Positions 25,109 through 33,579 of a stretch of DNA of 36,142 nucleotides are shown piece by piece (position 1 is the first letter of the stretch; every line of letters starts with the position of its first letter). Below the pieces are notes generated by a model that was not told where the DNA came from, searched no databases, and saw only the letters and a list, made by a program, of their open reading frames with translations. Source of the stretch: Deltaproteobacteria bacterium (GTDB taxonomy: Bacteria; Bdellovibrionota_C; UBA2361; SZUA-149; JADLFC01); NCBI GenBank assembly GCA_020845775.1, contig JADLFC010000076.1, positions 1 through 36,142 of the forward strand, read 5' to 3'. A program made the position numbers and the translations under genes.

Positions 25109-26536
25109 TTAGGTCTTTGCAATTAGATCGTAACTCCTGGCACCTGTAATTTCTACTTCCGCGAACTGGCCAATTTGCATTTTCTTTGAAGCACTGACAA
25201 ACACCTCTCCATCTTCCTCTGGCCCCTGCCACTCAGTTCGACCTACAAAAGTCGTTGCATCCTGCTGTCTGTCGACTAGGATGCGGACTTGTCGGTTTAC
25301 AAACTGCTTAAGCCGCAGCTCCACTATGTCGCGCTGTGCAAGCATTATTCTACTTCTGCGCTCCTCCTTAACTGCTTCCTCGACCTGAGCGGGATACGCA
25401 TACGACTTCGCCTCGCGCTCCTGCGAATACGTAAAAACACCAACGTGCGCAAAATGCCCGGCTCTTACAAATTCTTCGAGTTGCTCAACATCTCTATCAG
25501 TTTCGCCGGGGAAGCCCACGAGAAAAGTCGTTCTGAGCGCAATTCCCGGCGCAGTTTGGCGAATGCGATTTATTAATTCTCTTGAACCCTTTTCGCCCAA
25601 AGGGCGCTGCATGCGCTTTAACACTGCCGCCGAAATATGCTGCAAAGGGATGTCGAGGTAATTACAAAGAAATGGCGTATCAGCCACAAACCTAATCAGC
25701 TCATCCGTAGTCCCTACGGGATATGCATAATAAAGCCTTATCCAGTAGTCTTGCGCATGGCCCAAGGTTCTAGTGATCTCGCGAAGTAGGCTAACTAACT
25801 CGCGACCAGCAGGTGGGCGCTCTGAAAAATCCGTTCCATAGGCAGTTAAATCCTGTGCGACTAAGTTTATCTCCCTTACCCCTCCTTGCACCATCGTCCT
25901 AACCTCGCTAACAATAGAATCACGCGAGCGAGAGCGAAAACTCCCCCTAATGTCGGGAATTATGCAAAAGGTACACTTTCTATCGCAGCCATCTGAAATT
26001 TTTACGTATGCCGAGCCTCGCCCAGTAGAATAAACGCGCGGCATGCTCTCGTCGTACAAGAAATACGGCCTGCGCGCCTGGTCGAAACACTCGGCCGTGG
26101 TACCTTCCTCAAAACCAATGCGCAAAATCTCATCCGCTGAGACAAAGCGATCCACCTCAGGAAGTTCCATGGCTAAATCACGCTTGTAGCGCTCAACCAT
26201 ACAACCTACCACCACCAACTTCCTACATCTCCCCTTCTTCTTGTAAGAAACCAGCGAAAGTATTACATCAATGCTCTCCTTAACAGCACTTTCGATGAAA
26301 GCACAGGTATTAACAACTATCAGATCAGCGTTAGCGGGATCCTCAACTGAGCGAAAACCCCTAGCGACTAAAGCGCCGAGCATCAATTCGGAATCAACAG
26401 TGTTTTTCGAACAACCCAAAGTTACCAAGGCGACATTGCCAATAAATGGCTTTCTATCTACAGAGCCAAGACTACTGCTAGCTTCCTTAGAATCCCCATC
26501 CCCCCTATCTGGCAACACTGGCAGTCGCTTTTTCAC
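25109..26536 (-). CDS. rimO: Ribosomal protein S12 methylthiotransferase RimO
   Basis: RimO is a radical-SAM enzyme that adds a methylthio group to a conserved aspartate of ribosomal protein S12. The N-terminal UPF0004 domain has its three cluster cysteines in TLGCSKNTVDSE, VNTCAFIESA and VGCMVERY. The radical-SAM domain has the CxxxCxxC cluster in SDGCDRKCTFCIIPDIRG, and a TRAM domain closes the protein. SDGCDRKCTFCIIP and the LGCSKNTVDSE form favour RimO over MiaB. The 475 residues include an extra N-terminal stretch of about 30. The start is GTG 26536, as no ATG precedes the first cysteine motif. The gene lies 50 bases after thrS and converges with the MOSC gene. Confidence 0.94.
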   Translation of the reverse strand: MKKRLPVLPDRGDGDSKEASSSLGSVDRKPFIGNVALVTLGCSKNTVDSELMLGALVARGFRSVEDPANADLIVVNTCAFIESAVKESIDVILSLVSYKKKGRCRKLVVVGCMVERYKRDLAMELPEVDRFVSADEILRIGFEEGTTAECFDQARRPYFLYDESMPRVYSTGRGSAYVKISDGCDRKCTFCIIPDIRGSFRSRSRDSIVSEVRTMVQGGVREINLVAQDLTAYGTDFSERPPAGRELVSLLREITRTLGHAQDYWIRLYYAYPVGTTDELIRFVADTPFLCNYLDIPLQHISAAVLKRMQRPLGEKGSRELINRIRQTAPGIALRTTFLVGFPGETDRDVEQLEEFVRAGHFAHVGVFTYSQEREAKSYAYPAQVEEAVKEERRSRIMLAQRDIVELRLKQFVNRQVRILVDRQQDATTFVGRTEWQGPEEDGEVFVSASKKMQIGQFAEVEITGARSYDLIAKT

Positions 26537-26586
26537 AACAATTACAACCCTTAAAAGCTATGCACTAATATTTCTTATTTCTCGAC

Positions 26587-28401
26587 TTAACTATCAAGCA
26601 ACTCATCCGCAAAATTATCCATTTTGCGCTGCTCGACGGCGCCTTTTAGAATGGCCAAAAACTCTCTAAACTTCAAAGTCCGCTGATCTTTAACAGCATG
26701 TCGCCGCCACGTCACTTCCTCGTTCTCCTCCTCTCTAGCACCAACTATTAGCAAGTTAGGAATCTTTTTCACTACGTTATTTCGAATCTTCTTGTTTAAA
26801 GTCTCAGCACTAGTATCGATTTCCGCGCGAAGCATCGAATTTAGCAATTCAGCTTGCAGTTTATGAGCATAATCCAAAAACTTCTCCGACACCGGAATAA
26901 TTTTTACCTGCAACGGCGCAAGCCAAGACGGAAAAGCTCCGCCAAAATGCTCAATTAGAAACGCAATAAACCTCTCATTAGTGCCTAACGGCGCGCGGTG
27001 GATGATATACGGCCTATGCTCCTTGCCATCTTCGGCGATAAACGTGAGATTAAAGCGGGCCGGCATGGCAAAATCGAGCTGATTGGTCGAGGCCGTCTCC
27101 TCCCGGCCAATTACATTTTTAACTTGGAAATCTACCTTAGGGCCATAAAAAGCCGCCTCGCCTTTAGCTTCATCGTAATGAACACCCATCTCATCCAACA
27201 CATTGCGGATAACCGATTCCGAATAAGTCCAAGCCTCCGGGTCCGAAACAAACTTCTCGCCCTTCTCTGGATCGTGCAGCGACAACCTCATCCAATAATC
27301 GCTTAGGCGAAATTTTTTGTAATAAAACACATGCATATCGAGAACCGCTCGAAACTCCTCCTGCAATTGTTCCGGCCTACAATAGATGTGTGCATCGTTC
27401 ATGCTTAACATTCTAACGCGAAGCAAGCCGCTTAGCGCCCCAGAATCTTCGTAGCGGTAAACGGTCCCATACTCGGCTAAACGCAACGGCAACTCGCGAT
27501 AGCTCCTAGGCCGCGAGCTATAGATCATGTGGTGATGAGGACAATTCATCGGCTTTAAATAATAATCCTCCTCGCCTTCGCGCCGCATCGGTGGAAACAT
27601 GCTATCTTGATAATAAGGAAGGTGCCCAGAAGTATAGTACAAAGATGCTTTGGTAATGTGAGGCGTCACCACTCTCTTGTATCCAGCTTTAAATTCTACC
27701 TCCTTGGCAAATTTTTCGATCTCCTCACAAATCACCGCACCATTGGGAAGCCACATCACGAGCCCTGGACCAACTTCTTCGCGAATGACAAATAGTTCCT
27801 GTTCCGATCCGAGCTTCCTATGGTCGCGCTCCTTGGCTAAACGCCTAAGTTCCTGATATTCAGAAAGTTGCTTCTTATCCTTAAACGCCAAGCCGTAGAT
27901 GCGCGTAAGTTGCTTGCGCTTTTCATCTCCTCGCCAGTACGCCCCGGCAAGACTATCGATAGAAAAGCCCACCGATAAGAGCTCCCCAGTATCCCTTACG
28001 TGTGGCCCTCTACACATATCCTCAAAGCCAGCGTTCTTGTAGAAACCGATTTCCGTTTCTCCCTGATTACAAAGCTCCTCAGCATACTCCGCCTTATACC
28101 TCTCGCCCTTAGTCTCTAAATGGCGAATCGCCTCTTGCACCGGCAATGAAAAGGCCTCAAATCCTTGGCGCTCCTTAATGATTTCACGCATGCGCCTTTC
28201 AATTTCAGGCAAATCCTCAGACGAAATTGGCTCATCGAGATCAAAGTCGTAATAAAAGCCATTTTCTACCGGTGGCCCAAAGGCCAATTTCGCATTCGGC
28301 CTTATCTGCAACACCGCCTGAGCCAGCACGTGCGCCAGTGAATGGCGCACTTTGTATAGCTGCTCGCCTTCCTTATCTAATCGTTCCGGTCGTTCTTCCA
28401 C
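26587..28401 (-). CDS. thrS: Threonyl-tRNA synthetase, TGS-less form
   Basis: This class II synthetase charges tRNA-Thr. Its N2 editing domain begins almost at once, with the zinc/hydrolytic motif RHSLAHVLAQA near residue 20 and MCRGPHVRDTG at about residue 130. The catalytic domain shows PYYQDSMFPPM, the zinc ligands of MNCPHHHMIYSSRPRSYRELP, YRYEDSGALSGLLRVRMLSMNDAH, and IHRAPLGTNERFIAFLIEHFGG. A C-terminal anticodon-binding domain follows. The usual N-terminal TGS domain of about 60 residues is missing, giving 604 residues. The GTG start at 28401 has AGAGGGG 7 bases upstream and an in-frame TAA two codons before it, so the lack is not a wrong start. It follows the thiolase by 13 bases and is not followed by infC. 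Confidence 0.95.
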   Translation of the reverse strand: MEERPERLDKEGEQLYKVRHSLAHVLAQAVLQIRPNAKLAFGPPVENGFYYDFDLDEPISSEDLPEIERRMREIIKERQGFEAFSLPVQEAIRHLETKGERYKAEYAEELCNQGETEIGFYKNAGFEDMCRGPHVRDTGELLSVGFSIDSLAGAYWRGDEKRKQLTRIYGLAFKDKKQLSEYQELRRLAKERDHRKLGSEQELFVIREEVGPGLVMWLPNGAVICEEIEKFAKEVEFKAGYKRVVTPHITKASLYYTSGHLPYYQDSMFPPMRREGEEDYYLKPMNCPHHHMIYSSRPRSYRELPLRLAEYGTVYRYEDSGALSGLLRVRMLSMNDAHIYCRPEQLQEEFRAVLDMHVFYYKKFRLSDYWMRLSLHDPEKGEKFVSDPEAWTYSESVIRNVLDEMGVHYDEAKGEAAFYGPKVDFQVKNVIGREETASTNQLDFAMPARFNLTFIAEDGKEHRPYIIHRAPLGTNERFIAFLIEHFGGAFPSWLAPLQVKIIPVSEKFLDYAHKLQAELLNSMLRAEIDTSAETLNKKIRNNVVKKIPNLLIVGAREEENEEVTWRRHAVKDQRTLKFREFLAILKGAVEQRKMDNFADELLDS

Positions 28402-28408
28402 TTTTTAA

Positions 28409-28415
28409 CCCCTCT
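28409..28415 (-). promoter_or_regulatory. Ribosome binding site fixing the GTG start of thrS
   Basis: On the minus strand this reads AGAGGGG, 7 bases before GTG 28401, and it touches the thiolase stop codon. It shows that translation starts after any place where a TGS domain could be encoded. Confidence 0.65.
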
Positions 28416-29602
28416 TACAATCGCTCTACTAATACCGCAGTGGCCTCGCCGCCTCCGTTGCAAATGGCCGCCACTCCGCATTTAAGATGTAATCGCCTTA
28501 ACGCATGGATAAGCGTAACCAGTATTCGCGCTCCAGAGGCACCAATGGGATGCCCCAGCGCAACCGCTCCACCACTGACATTTAACTTTTCGACAGCTAT
28601 GTTCAACAAGCTGCTACAAGCTAGAGTTACAACGCTAAATGCCTCGTTTATCTCGAACAAGTCTACATCTTCAATTCTTTTGTGAGCCTTCTTGAGCACA
28701 TCCTTAATGGCGCCGACCGGAGCAGTGGTAAATAGCTCAGGTGCTTGCCCCCAGAAGCCCTGCGCTACTATTCTCGCTACTGGCTCCAAGCCATGCTCTT
28801 TCACAAAACACTCAGAGCACACTAACATAGCAGCAGCGCCATCGCTAATAGACGAAGCATTGGCAGCCGTTACGCTGCCATCCTTTTCAAACGCTGGATT
28901 TAAGGAAGTAACCTTATCTCTTTTTAGCTTAGCAGGTTCTTCGTCAATTAAAACTATTGACTCCTTTCTTCCAACATCGACCTTAACTGGAACAATTTCG
29001 TCTACAAAAAAACCTTGGCCTATAGCTTCAAGCGCAAGATCGTAACTGCGAAGCGCGTAAGAATCCTGCTGCTCGCGACTAATGCAATGCTGCCTACCAC
29101 AAAGTTCAGCCGCCATGCCCATGTGATAGTCATTGTAGACATCCCATAAGCCATCTTTAATCAGACTATCCTCGGCTACAGCGCTCCCCAATCTAGCACC
29201 GTTTCTTAATGCCGGGAGAAGGTAAGGAGCCCTCGACATATTTTCCATGCCTCCAGCAATGACAGCCTCCGATAGCCCAAACCTAACCTGTGCATCTGCC
29301 AACATACAGGCCTTAAGCCCCGAGCTACAGACCTTGTTTATAGTCATCGCCTGCACTTTTGGCGGAAGTCCTCCGCCAATGCACGCTTGCCTTGCAGGCG
29401 CTTGCCCCTGCCCCGCAGTCAACACAGAACCAAGAATGACCTCATCTATTGCGTCACCTTCAAGTCCCGTTTGTGAGAGTATAGACGATATTACACTTGC
29501 GCCGAGTTGTGGCGCTGGCACTCCCTGAAACGCTCCGCCAAAACTGCCAATTGCCGTTCTGCGCGGCGCACAAATAAAAACATCCTTACACGACACTTGC
29601 AT
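28415..29602 (-). CDS. Acetyl-CoA acetyltransferase (thiolase)
   Basis: This 395-residue thiolase condenses two acetyl-CoA into acetoacetyl-CoA or cleaves 3-ketoacyl-CoA. The nucleophilic cysteine is in INKVCSSGLKACM (residue about 92). The second signature is NVSGGAVALGHPIGASGARI, with the catalytic His, and the third is CGVAAICNGGGEATAVLVERL at the C-terminus, with the acid-base cysteine. IDEVILGSVLTAGQGQAPARQA is also typical of biosynthetic acetyl-CoA acetyltransferases (AtoB/PhaA type). No partner genes of fatty-acid oxidation or polyhydroxybutyrate synthesis are next to it, so its direction is open. It starts at ATG 29602 and is closely followed by thrS. Confidence 0.94.
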   Translation of the reverse strand: MQVSCKDVFICAPRRTAIGSFGGAFQGVPAPQLGASVISSILSQTGLEGDAIDEVILGSVLTAGQGQAPARQACIGGGLPPKVQAMTINKVCSSGLKACMLADAQVRFGLSEAVIAGGMENMSRAPYLLPALRNGARLGSAVAEDSLIKDGLWDVYNDYHMGMAAELCGRQHCISREQQDSYALRSYDLALEAIGQGFFVDEIVPVKVDVGRKESIVLIDEEPAKLKRDKVTSLNPAFEKDGSVTAANASSISDGAAAMLVCSECFVKEHGLEPVARIVAQGFWGQAPELFTTAPVGAIKDVLKKAHKRIEDVDLFEINEAFSVVTLACSSLLNIAVEKLNVSGGAVALGHPIGASGARILVTLIHALRRLHLKCGVAAICNGGGEATAVLVERL

Positions 29603-29640
29603 AATTTCTTCTCAATTTTCGATTTCCACGCGTCCAGCTT

Positions 29641-30558
29641 CTAGGACGTTAACCAAATATCCTTTACCAAAGACGTATTTCTGACCTTTACCACAGCGGC
29701 TGCTCTATGTTTATGAGCATTAGCCCTGAAGCGGTCAATGACGAAATTTGCCACCTTGCTATCCACTTCGGCAAATTCCATAAGAGCTACGTTAATGTCC
29801 TCGTCCTTAACTCCGCGATCTATAACGCGATAAAGCGCGCACAATGCCGGCTCTAGCTCCTCGTAGGAATAACCGAGCTCCCTATGATCCGTTTGGCCAG
29901 GATACAATCCAGCTGACGGCGGAGCCGCCACAATCGACGGTAGCACCTCATAATACTGAGCCAGTTGGTACACTTCGGACTTAAACAGATCTCCAATAAT
30001 AAACAAGTCCGCCAAGGCATCTCCACCTTTAGTATCATAGCCAATCAATTCTTCCGACGCATTGCTAGTCCCAATTACCCGCACCCGCCTCTTGGAGCTT
30101 TTGCCCTTGAGTGAAATTACCGTGGATTCACAGTTTTCCCTTTCATCAAAACGAGTGATTAACTCTCCAGCTATAGAATAGAGCACATTCATCCTCGCTC
30201 TAGCTCGAATATTGCCCTTAGTGAGCTGATGGAGTTCGTGTTTTGTCAGAAGCTCCCTCTCAAAACCCATCTCAATCTTATGAACGATTGCATCAGTAGG
30301 CTCGTCTATGGGAATTACTAAGTGATGAGCCCTGAGCTTTTCAGCAAGTTCAGCGCTGAGCATATTAAACGTCTGACGATCAATTTCGTCATAAGGCATA
30401 GAAACCAGATACACGTTTTCTTGGCCGAGAGCTTCAGTGCAAATCGCAGCAACTACCGCTGAATCCACTCCACCACTGACGCCGACAACCGCAACATCCG
30501 CAAAATCCCGCAGTTTTGCCTCCAAAAAAGAAGCCAGTAAATCAATTTTTGCTATCAT
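29641..30558 (-). CDS. nadE: NAD(+) synthase, ammonia-dependent type
   Basis: NadE amidates nicotinic acid adenine dinucleotide to NAD. The P-loop SGGVDSAVVAAI of the PP-ATP pyrophosphatase family is near residue 30. Also seen are the segment GNIRARARMNVLYSIA, GTSNASEELIGYDTKGGDALADLFIIGDLFKSEVYQLA, and a PPSAGLYPGQTDHRELGYSYEELE loop. There is no nitrilase-type glutaminase domain, so it should use free ammonia or a separate glutaminase. I chose ATG 30558; the frame runs on to TTG 30570. A stretch of about 10 polar residues (ERENCESTVISLKGKSSKR) interrupts the core at about 140-160 and is an insertion relative to the short bacterial forms I recall. It is followed by the thiolase. Confidence 0.93.
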   Translation of the reverse strand: MIAKIDLLASFLEAKLRDFADVAVVGVSGGVDSAVVAAICTEALGQENVYLVSMPYDEIDRQTFNMLSAELAEKLRAHHLVIPIDEPTDAIVHKIEMGFERELLTKHELHQLTKGNIRARARMNVLYSIAGELITRFDERENCESTVISLKGKSSKRRVRVIGTSNASEELIGYDTKGGDALADLFIIGDLFKSEVYQLAQYYEVLPSIVAAPPSAGLYPGQTDHRELGYSYEELEPALCALYRVIDRGVKDEDINVALMEFAEVDSKVANFVIDRFRANAHKHRAAAVVKVRNTSLVKDIWLTS

Positions 30559-30650
30559 GAGAATTACCAAAAAAATGGACTATACTTGGGGAATATACCA
30601 GAAACCACTCTGGCAACTCAACACAAGAGTTACTCTACCTTCCGCCAGAA

Positions 30651-31895
30651 TTACTGCCCTTCACTAACTACTTCGGCAACTTTTGCCGTCAATAGTCGCC
30701 CCACTTTGGAAGCCAAATTGGAGTAGGAAAAGAGAACGACTCCGCCCGCTTTTGTCGCTCTTACCTTGCGAACCTGCCTTATCAATAACTCCTGATCTCT
30801 TAGCATCAACCAAGCGCCCAAACCAATCATCACACGACTCGGCTCCGACAATTTGGTCGCAAAAAGGGTTTGCTGCTCAACTAGCGATGCATCCGTAGTA
30901 TAGGCCATAAGCACTACCTTATCCACAAGTTTGCGCTCAAGCCACTGTGGCCAATCTTGCAGTGCGCGCTTTTTAGCGCGTTCGGAGTCCGCTAGAGCGG
31001 CAACGGACAGTTCCATGTGGGGCGCAACACTTGCAAGAAGGCTCTTTATCTCTCTCACCAACTGCGTAACATGAGCAGCTCGCCAGTACTCCCATTCGCG
31101 CCCACTCGGCCGTTTGGCGAAAAATTCACGCGGATATCCGCCCATACCGCTAAGAACATCAAAAAAGCTTCTAATGCTATCCTGCGAATATCCAAACTCT
31201 AGAAATCTCGATCCCTGTGGATTATTTCCGGAGTTTACGGCAAAGGGAAAACGAATCATATCGAGGTGGATACCATCTAGATCTGGATAAGCACGAACGA
31301 GTTCTAAAATGAGCTCAGCAACATATTGTCGGACGCGCTCCGATGTGGGGTCTAGCCATATACCAGGAGTGTCCAGCCCATAAGCAGAACCGCTATTAGC
31401 TGGTGGCAAGCCTTTTAGATCATAATCAAAAAGAGAGCTCCCAAAACTGTCAACCAATGCGGCCTCTTTCCCAATTATTTTAAAGATTGGCGCATTGCGA
31501 CGATCTTTAACTCTGAGCACATTTACCCACGCATGAACTTTTTTGCCCTTGCTGTGTGCGAAATCTATAGCAGCCCTTAGTGGCTCTACGCCCTCACTGA
31601 GAGATTCCCTGTAGGGCAAATCGTCGGCTAGCATAGACGGGAACCAAGATCTACCTCTGCGATAGACCTGACAGTATAAATCCGTTAGGGGCACGGCCTC
31701 TACAAATTCACTAAACTCGACAAAAGCATGGGAATCCTTAAACGCTTGAGTTTGCCCTTCGGCTTCAACCCATAGTCCAAAACGCGACTGCGCTTTGGCA
31801 TTTGGCTGATAGATAAAAATAGACGCTACCAAAAAAAAGAAAAGTAAAGCAATTAGGCTCTGGTATCTAGGCGGTAAAAATAATACTATGCTCAT
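30651..31895 (-). CDS. Secreted glycosyl-hydrolase-like 10 (GHL10/DUF187) family protein
   Basis: This 414-residue protein has an N-terminal signal segment (LIALLFFFLVASIFIYQP, likely cut at AKA-QS) and then a TIM-barrel-like domain. The family pattern is visible. FGLWVEAEGQ opens the barrel, DFAHSKGKKVHAWVNVLRV follows, then IWLDPTSERVRQYVAELILELVRAYPDLDGIHLDMIRFPF, and VVLMAYTTD comes later. Related proteins (for example DigH in E. coli) act on glycan strands lacking stem peptides during cell separation, so a peptidoglycan substrate is plausible but not shown. It starts at ATG 31895 without a clear ribosome binding site and is divergent from the ABC cassette. About 90 bases separate it from nadE downstream. 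Confidence 0.85.
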   Translation of the reverse strand: MSIVLFLPPRYQSLIALLFFFLVASIFIYQPNAKAQSRFGLWVEAEGQTQAFKDSHAFVEFSEFVEAVPLTDLYCQVYRRGRSWFPSMLADDLPYRESLSEGVEPLRAAIDFAHSKGKKVHAWVNVLRVKDRRNAPIFKIIGKEAALVDSFGSSLFDYDLKGLPPANSGSAYGLDTPGIWLDPTSERVRQYVAELILELVRAYPDLDGIHLDMIRFPFAVNSGNNPQGSRFLEFGYSQDSIRSFFDVLSGMGGYPREFFAKRPSGREWEYWRAAHVTQLVREIKSLLASVAPHMELSVAALADSERAKKRALQDWPQWLERKLVDKVVLMAYTTDASLVEQQTLFATKLSEPSRVMIGLGAWLMLRDQELLIRQVRKVRATKAGGVVLFSYSNLASKVGRLLTAKVAEVVSEGQ

Positions 31896-31967
31896 GTCTT
31901 TGATGCATACGCGCTGACGTAACTAATAACAATATTTGGCAAGGAAAAATTCCCGCAAAACAACCTA

Positions 31968-32789
31968 ATGTCCTCACCTAAAAAAATCGGTGCTGTAATC
32001 ATCCCCGTCCCAAAATCCGTAAAGACAAACAGAACTATCCCGCGTCTAGTAGCAACTGTGACAATATGCGCAAGCGTTTTTACCGCTATTGTCGGTATAC
32101 GCGAGTTGGCTAAACTGAGCCAGCAAAACACGTCACCGATAGACCAAATCTTCCAAATAGGAACTCGCGCGTGGAAAATCGTAGCTAACGCCGACCAAGG
32201 CCACTGCCTAGGCTTCCTCTATTCTGAGGTTCGAAACAGAGAAAAACCCCAGCTAAACTTAAGAGGAGTGGTTGCACTACCACTCTATCAGAAGGCATTT
32301 TTTGCCAGCCTAGACCTGGCAGCGAATTTTTCTGAGCAAAAAGCTCTTGATTCTCTTGTGGCTAGTTTTCAGGTCGGCGGAAACAAAGCACGAATATCTA
32401 CGCTAAGAACTGACATAAATAAGTTATTGTTCGAGCTTGAAACTCCTTATATGAGGAAAAGCATAGAAACTAGCCGTCCAAATCCTATATATCTAGTCGA
32501 GATTGCCGAAAATAGATTCAATATTAGACTCCCTCAACAGGTTCAAGGCATCATCAAAAGAAACGAGGTTAATCTTTCGAGTTATTTTGGACTTCCGGGT
32601 TTTATGTTTACCGAGCTCGAACTTGAGCAGCTGATTTCGTGTAAGAATCAAGTGCTTGCGATAGATGAAAACTACAGTTTTGACAAAGGTGTTTTGGATA
32701 TTGGGCCACTTATAAATCTGCTTGGCATTAAGCCTACTCCGGCCATCGTCGAGTCGCTTAGGATCCGGCCCAAATGGGACAGCAAATGA
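31968..32789 (+). CDS. Unknown membrane-anchored protein coupled to an ABC ATPase gene
   Basis: I do not recognise this 273-residue protein. It has a short basic cytoplasmic N-terminus, one hydrophobic segment at about residues 24-44 (ATVTICASVFTAIVGI), and a soluble region of about 225 residues that would lie in the periplasm. That region has a LRGVVALPLYQKAFFASLDLAANF segment, a helical middle, and a C-terminal INLLGIKPTPAIVESLRI. The stop codon overlaps the ATG of the ABC ATPase (ATGA at 32786-32789), which is strong evidence that the frame is real and co-expressed with the transporter. It could be an accessory or substrate-binding-like subunit, but nothing identifies it. No ribosome binding site is obvious; an AAGGAA lies about 25 bases upstream. 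Confidence 0.7.
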   Translation: MSSPKKIGAVIIPVPKSVKTNRTIPRLVATVTICASVFTAIVGIRELAKLSQQNTSPIDQIFQIGTRAWKIVANADQGHCLGFLYSEVRNREKPQLNLRGVVALPLYQKAFFASLDLAANFSEQKALDSLVASFQVGGNKARISTLRTDINKLLFELETPYMRKSIETSRPNPIYLVEIAENRFNIRLPQQVQGIIKRNEVNLSSYFGLPGFMFTELELEQLISCKNQVLAIDENYSFDKGVLDIGPLINLLGIKPTPAIVESLRIRPKWDSK

Positions 32790-33547
32790 TTGAGATAGAG
32801 AATCTGACAAAAAAATTTGGTTCCTTCGTAGCTGTAGACAATATTAACCTCAGCATCGATAGGGGGAAAATTTTTGCGTTTTTGGGGACAAACGGCGCAG
32901 GAAAGACAACTACTATTCGCATGATGACGGGGGTGCTGGAGCCAAGTGGCGGAACTGTTCGGATTGGCGGTTACGATATTCAGAAGAATCCCATCGAGGC
33001 AAAGTTTTTAATGGGAGTCATCCCCGATAGACCATACTTGTACGGGAAGTTGACTGGCCGTGAATTCTTGCACTTCATGGCGGATTTGTACAAGACCCCG
33101 TACAAAACTGCTTTGGATCGAATTGGCATCCTTCTCGATACTTATGGTTTAGAAGAATGGCAGCACGACCTAATAGACAGTTATTCGCATGGAATGAAAC
33201 AGCGCCTCTTAATGTGCGCCGCCCAAGTGCACGACCCAGCGGTTTTAGTGGTAGATGAGCCAATGGTTGGCCTGGATCCAAGAGGCGCCAAATTATTAAA
33301 GGACACTTTTAAGAAGAAGGCCTCAGAGGGCTTAACCATTTTTATGTCTACTCACTCACTTTCAGTAGCACAGGAAGTTGCGGACCAGTTAGCCATCATT
33401 CAACATGGGAAAATTATTGCAAAAGGTTCGCTGCAAGATTTGTTTTCACGAGCTAAACAAGAAAGCTCCGATCTTGAAAATGTTTTCTTGCAGCTCATAG
33501 CAGAAGCGGAAGAACAAAGCGGGGTCGTAACGAAGAATAAGTGGTAA
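32786..33547 (+). CDS. ABC transporter ATP-binding protein
   Basis: This single nucleotide-binding domain has Walker A GTNGAGKTTT at about residues 36-45, the signature YSHGMKQRLLMCAAQ (SHGMKQR in place of LSGGQ, as in many ABC-2 exporters), Walker B VLVVDEPMVGLDP, and the switch His in STHSL. The 253-residue length and the LTKKFGSFVAVDNINLSI opening are typical of the CcmA/YhhH-like family of exporters. I chose ATG 32786 because it forms an ATGA overlap with the preceding stop; the frame also contains ATG 32774. It is followed 32 bases later by a membrane protein gene, with which it should form an exporter. The substrate is unknown. Confidence 0.94.
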   Translation: MIEIENLTKKFGSFVAVDNINLSIDRGKIFAFLGTNGAGKTTTIRMMTGVLEPSGGTVRIGGYDIQKNPIEAKFLMGVIPDRPYLYGKLTGREFLHFMADLYKTPYKTALDRIGILLDTYGLEEWQHDLIDSYSHGMKQRLLMCAAQVHDPAVLVVDEPMVGLDPRGAKLLKDTFKKKASEGLTIFMSTHSLSVAQEVADQLAIIQHGKIIAKGSLQDLFSRAKQESSDLENVFLQLIAEAEEQSGVVTKNKW

Positions 33548-33579
33548 TGACAATAGAAACATAATAGCTGGGTCATAAC

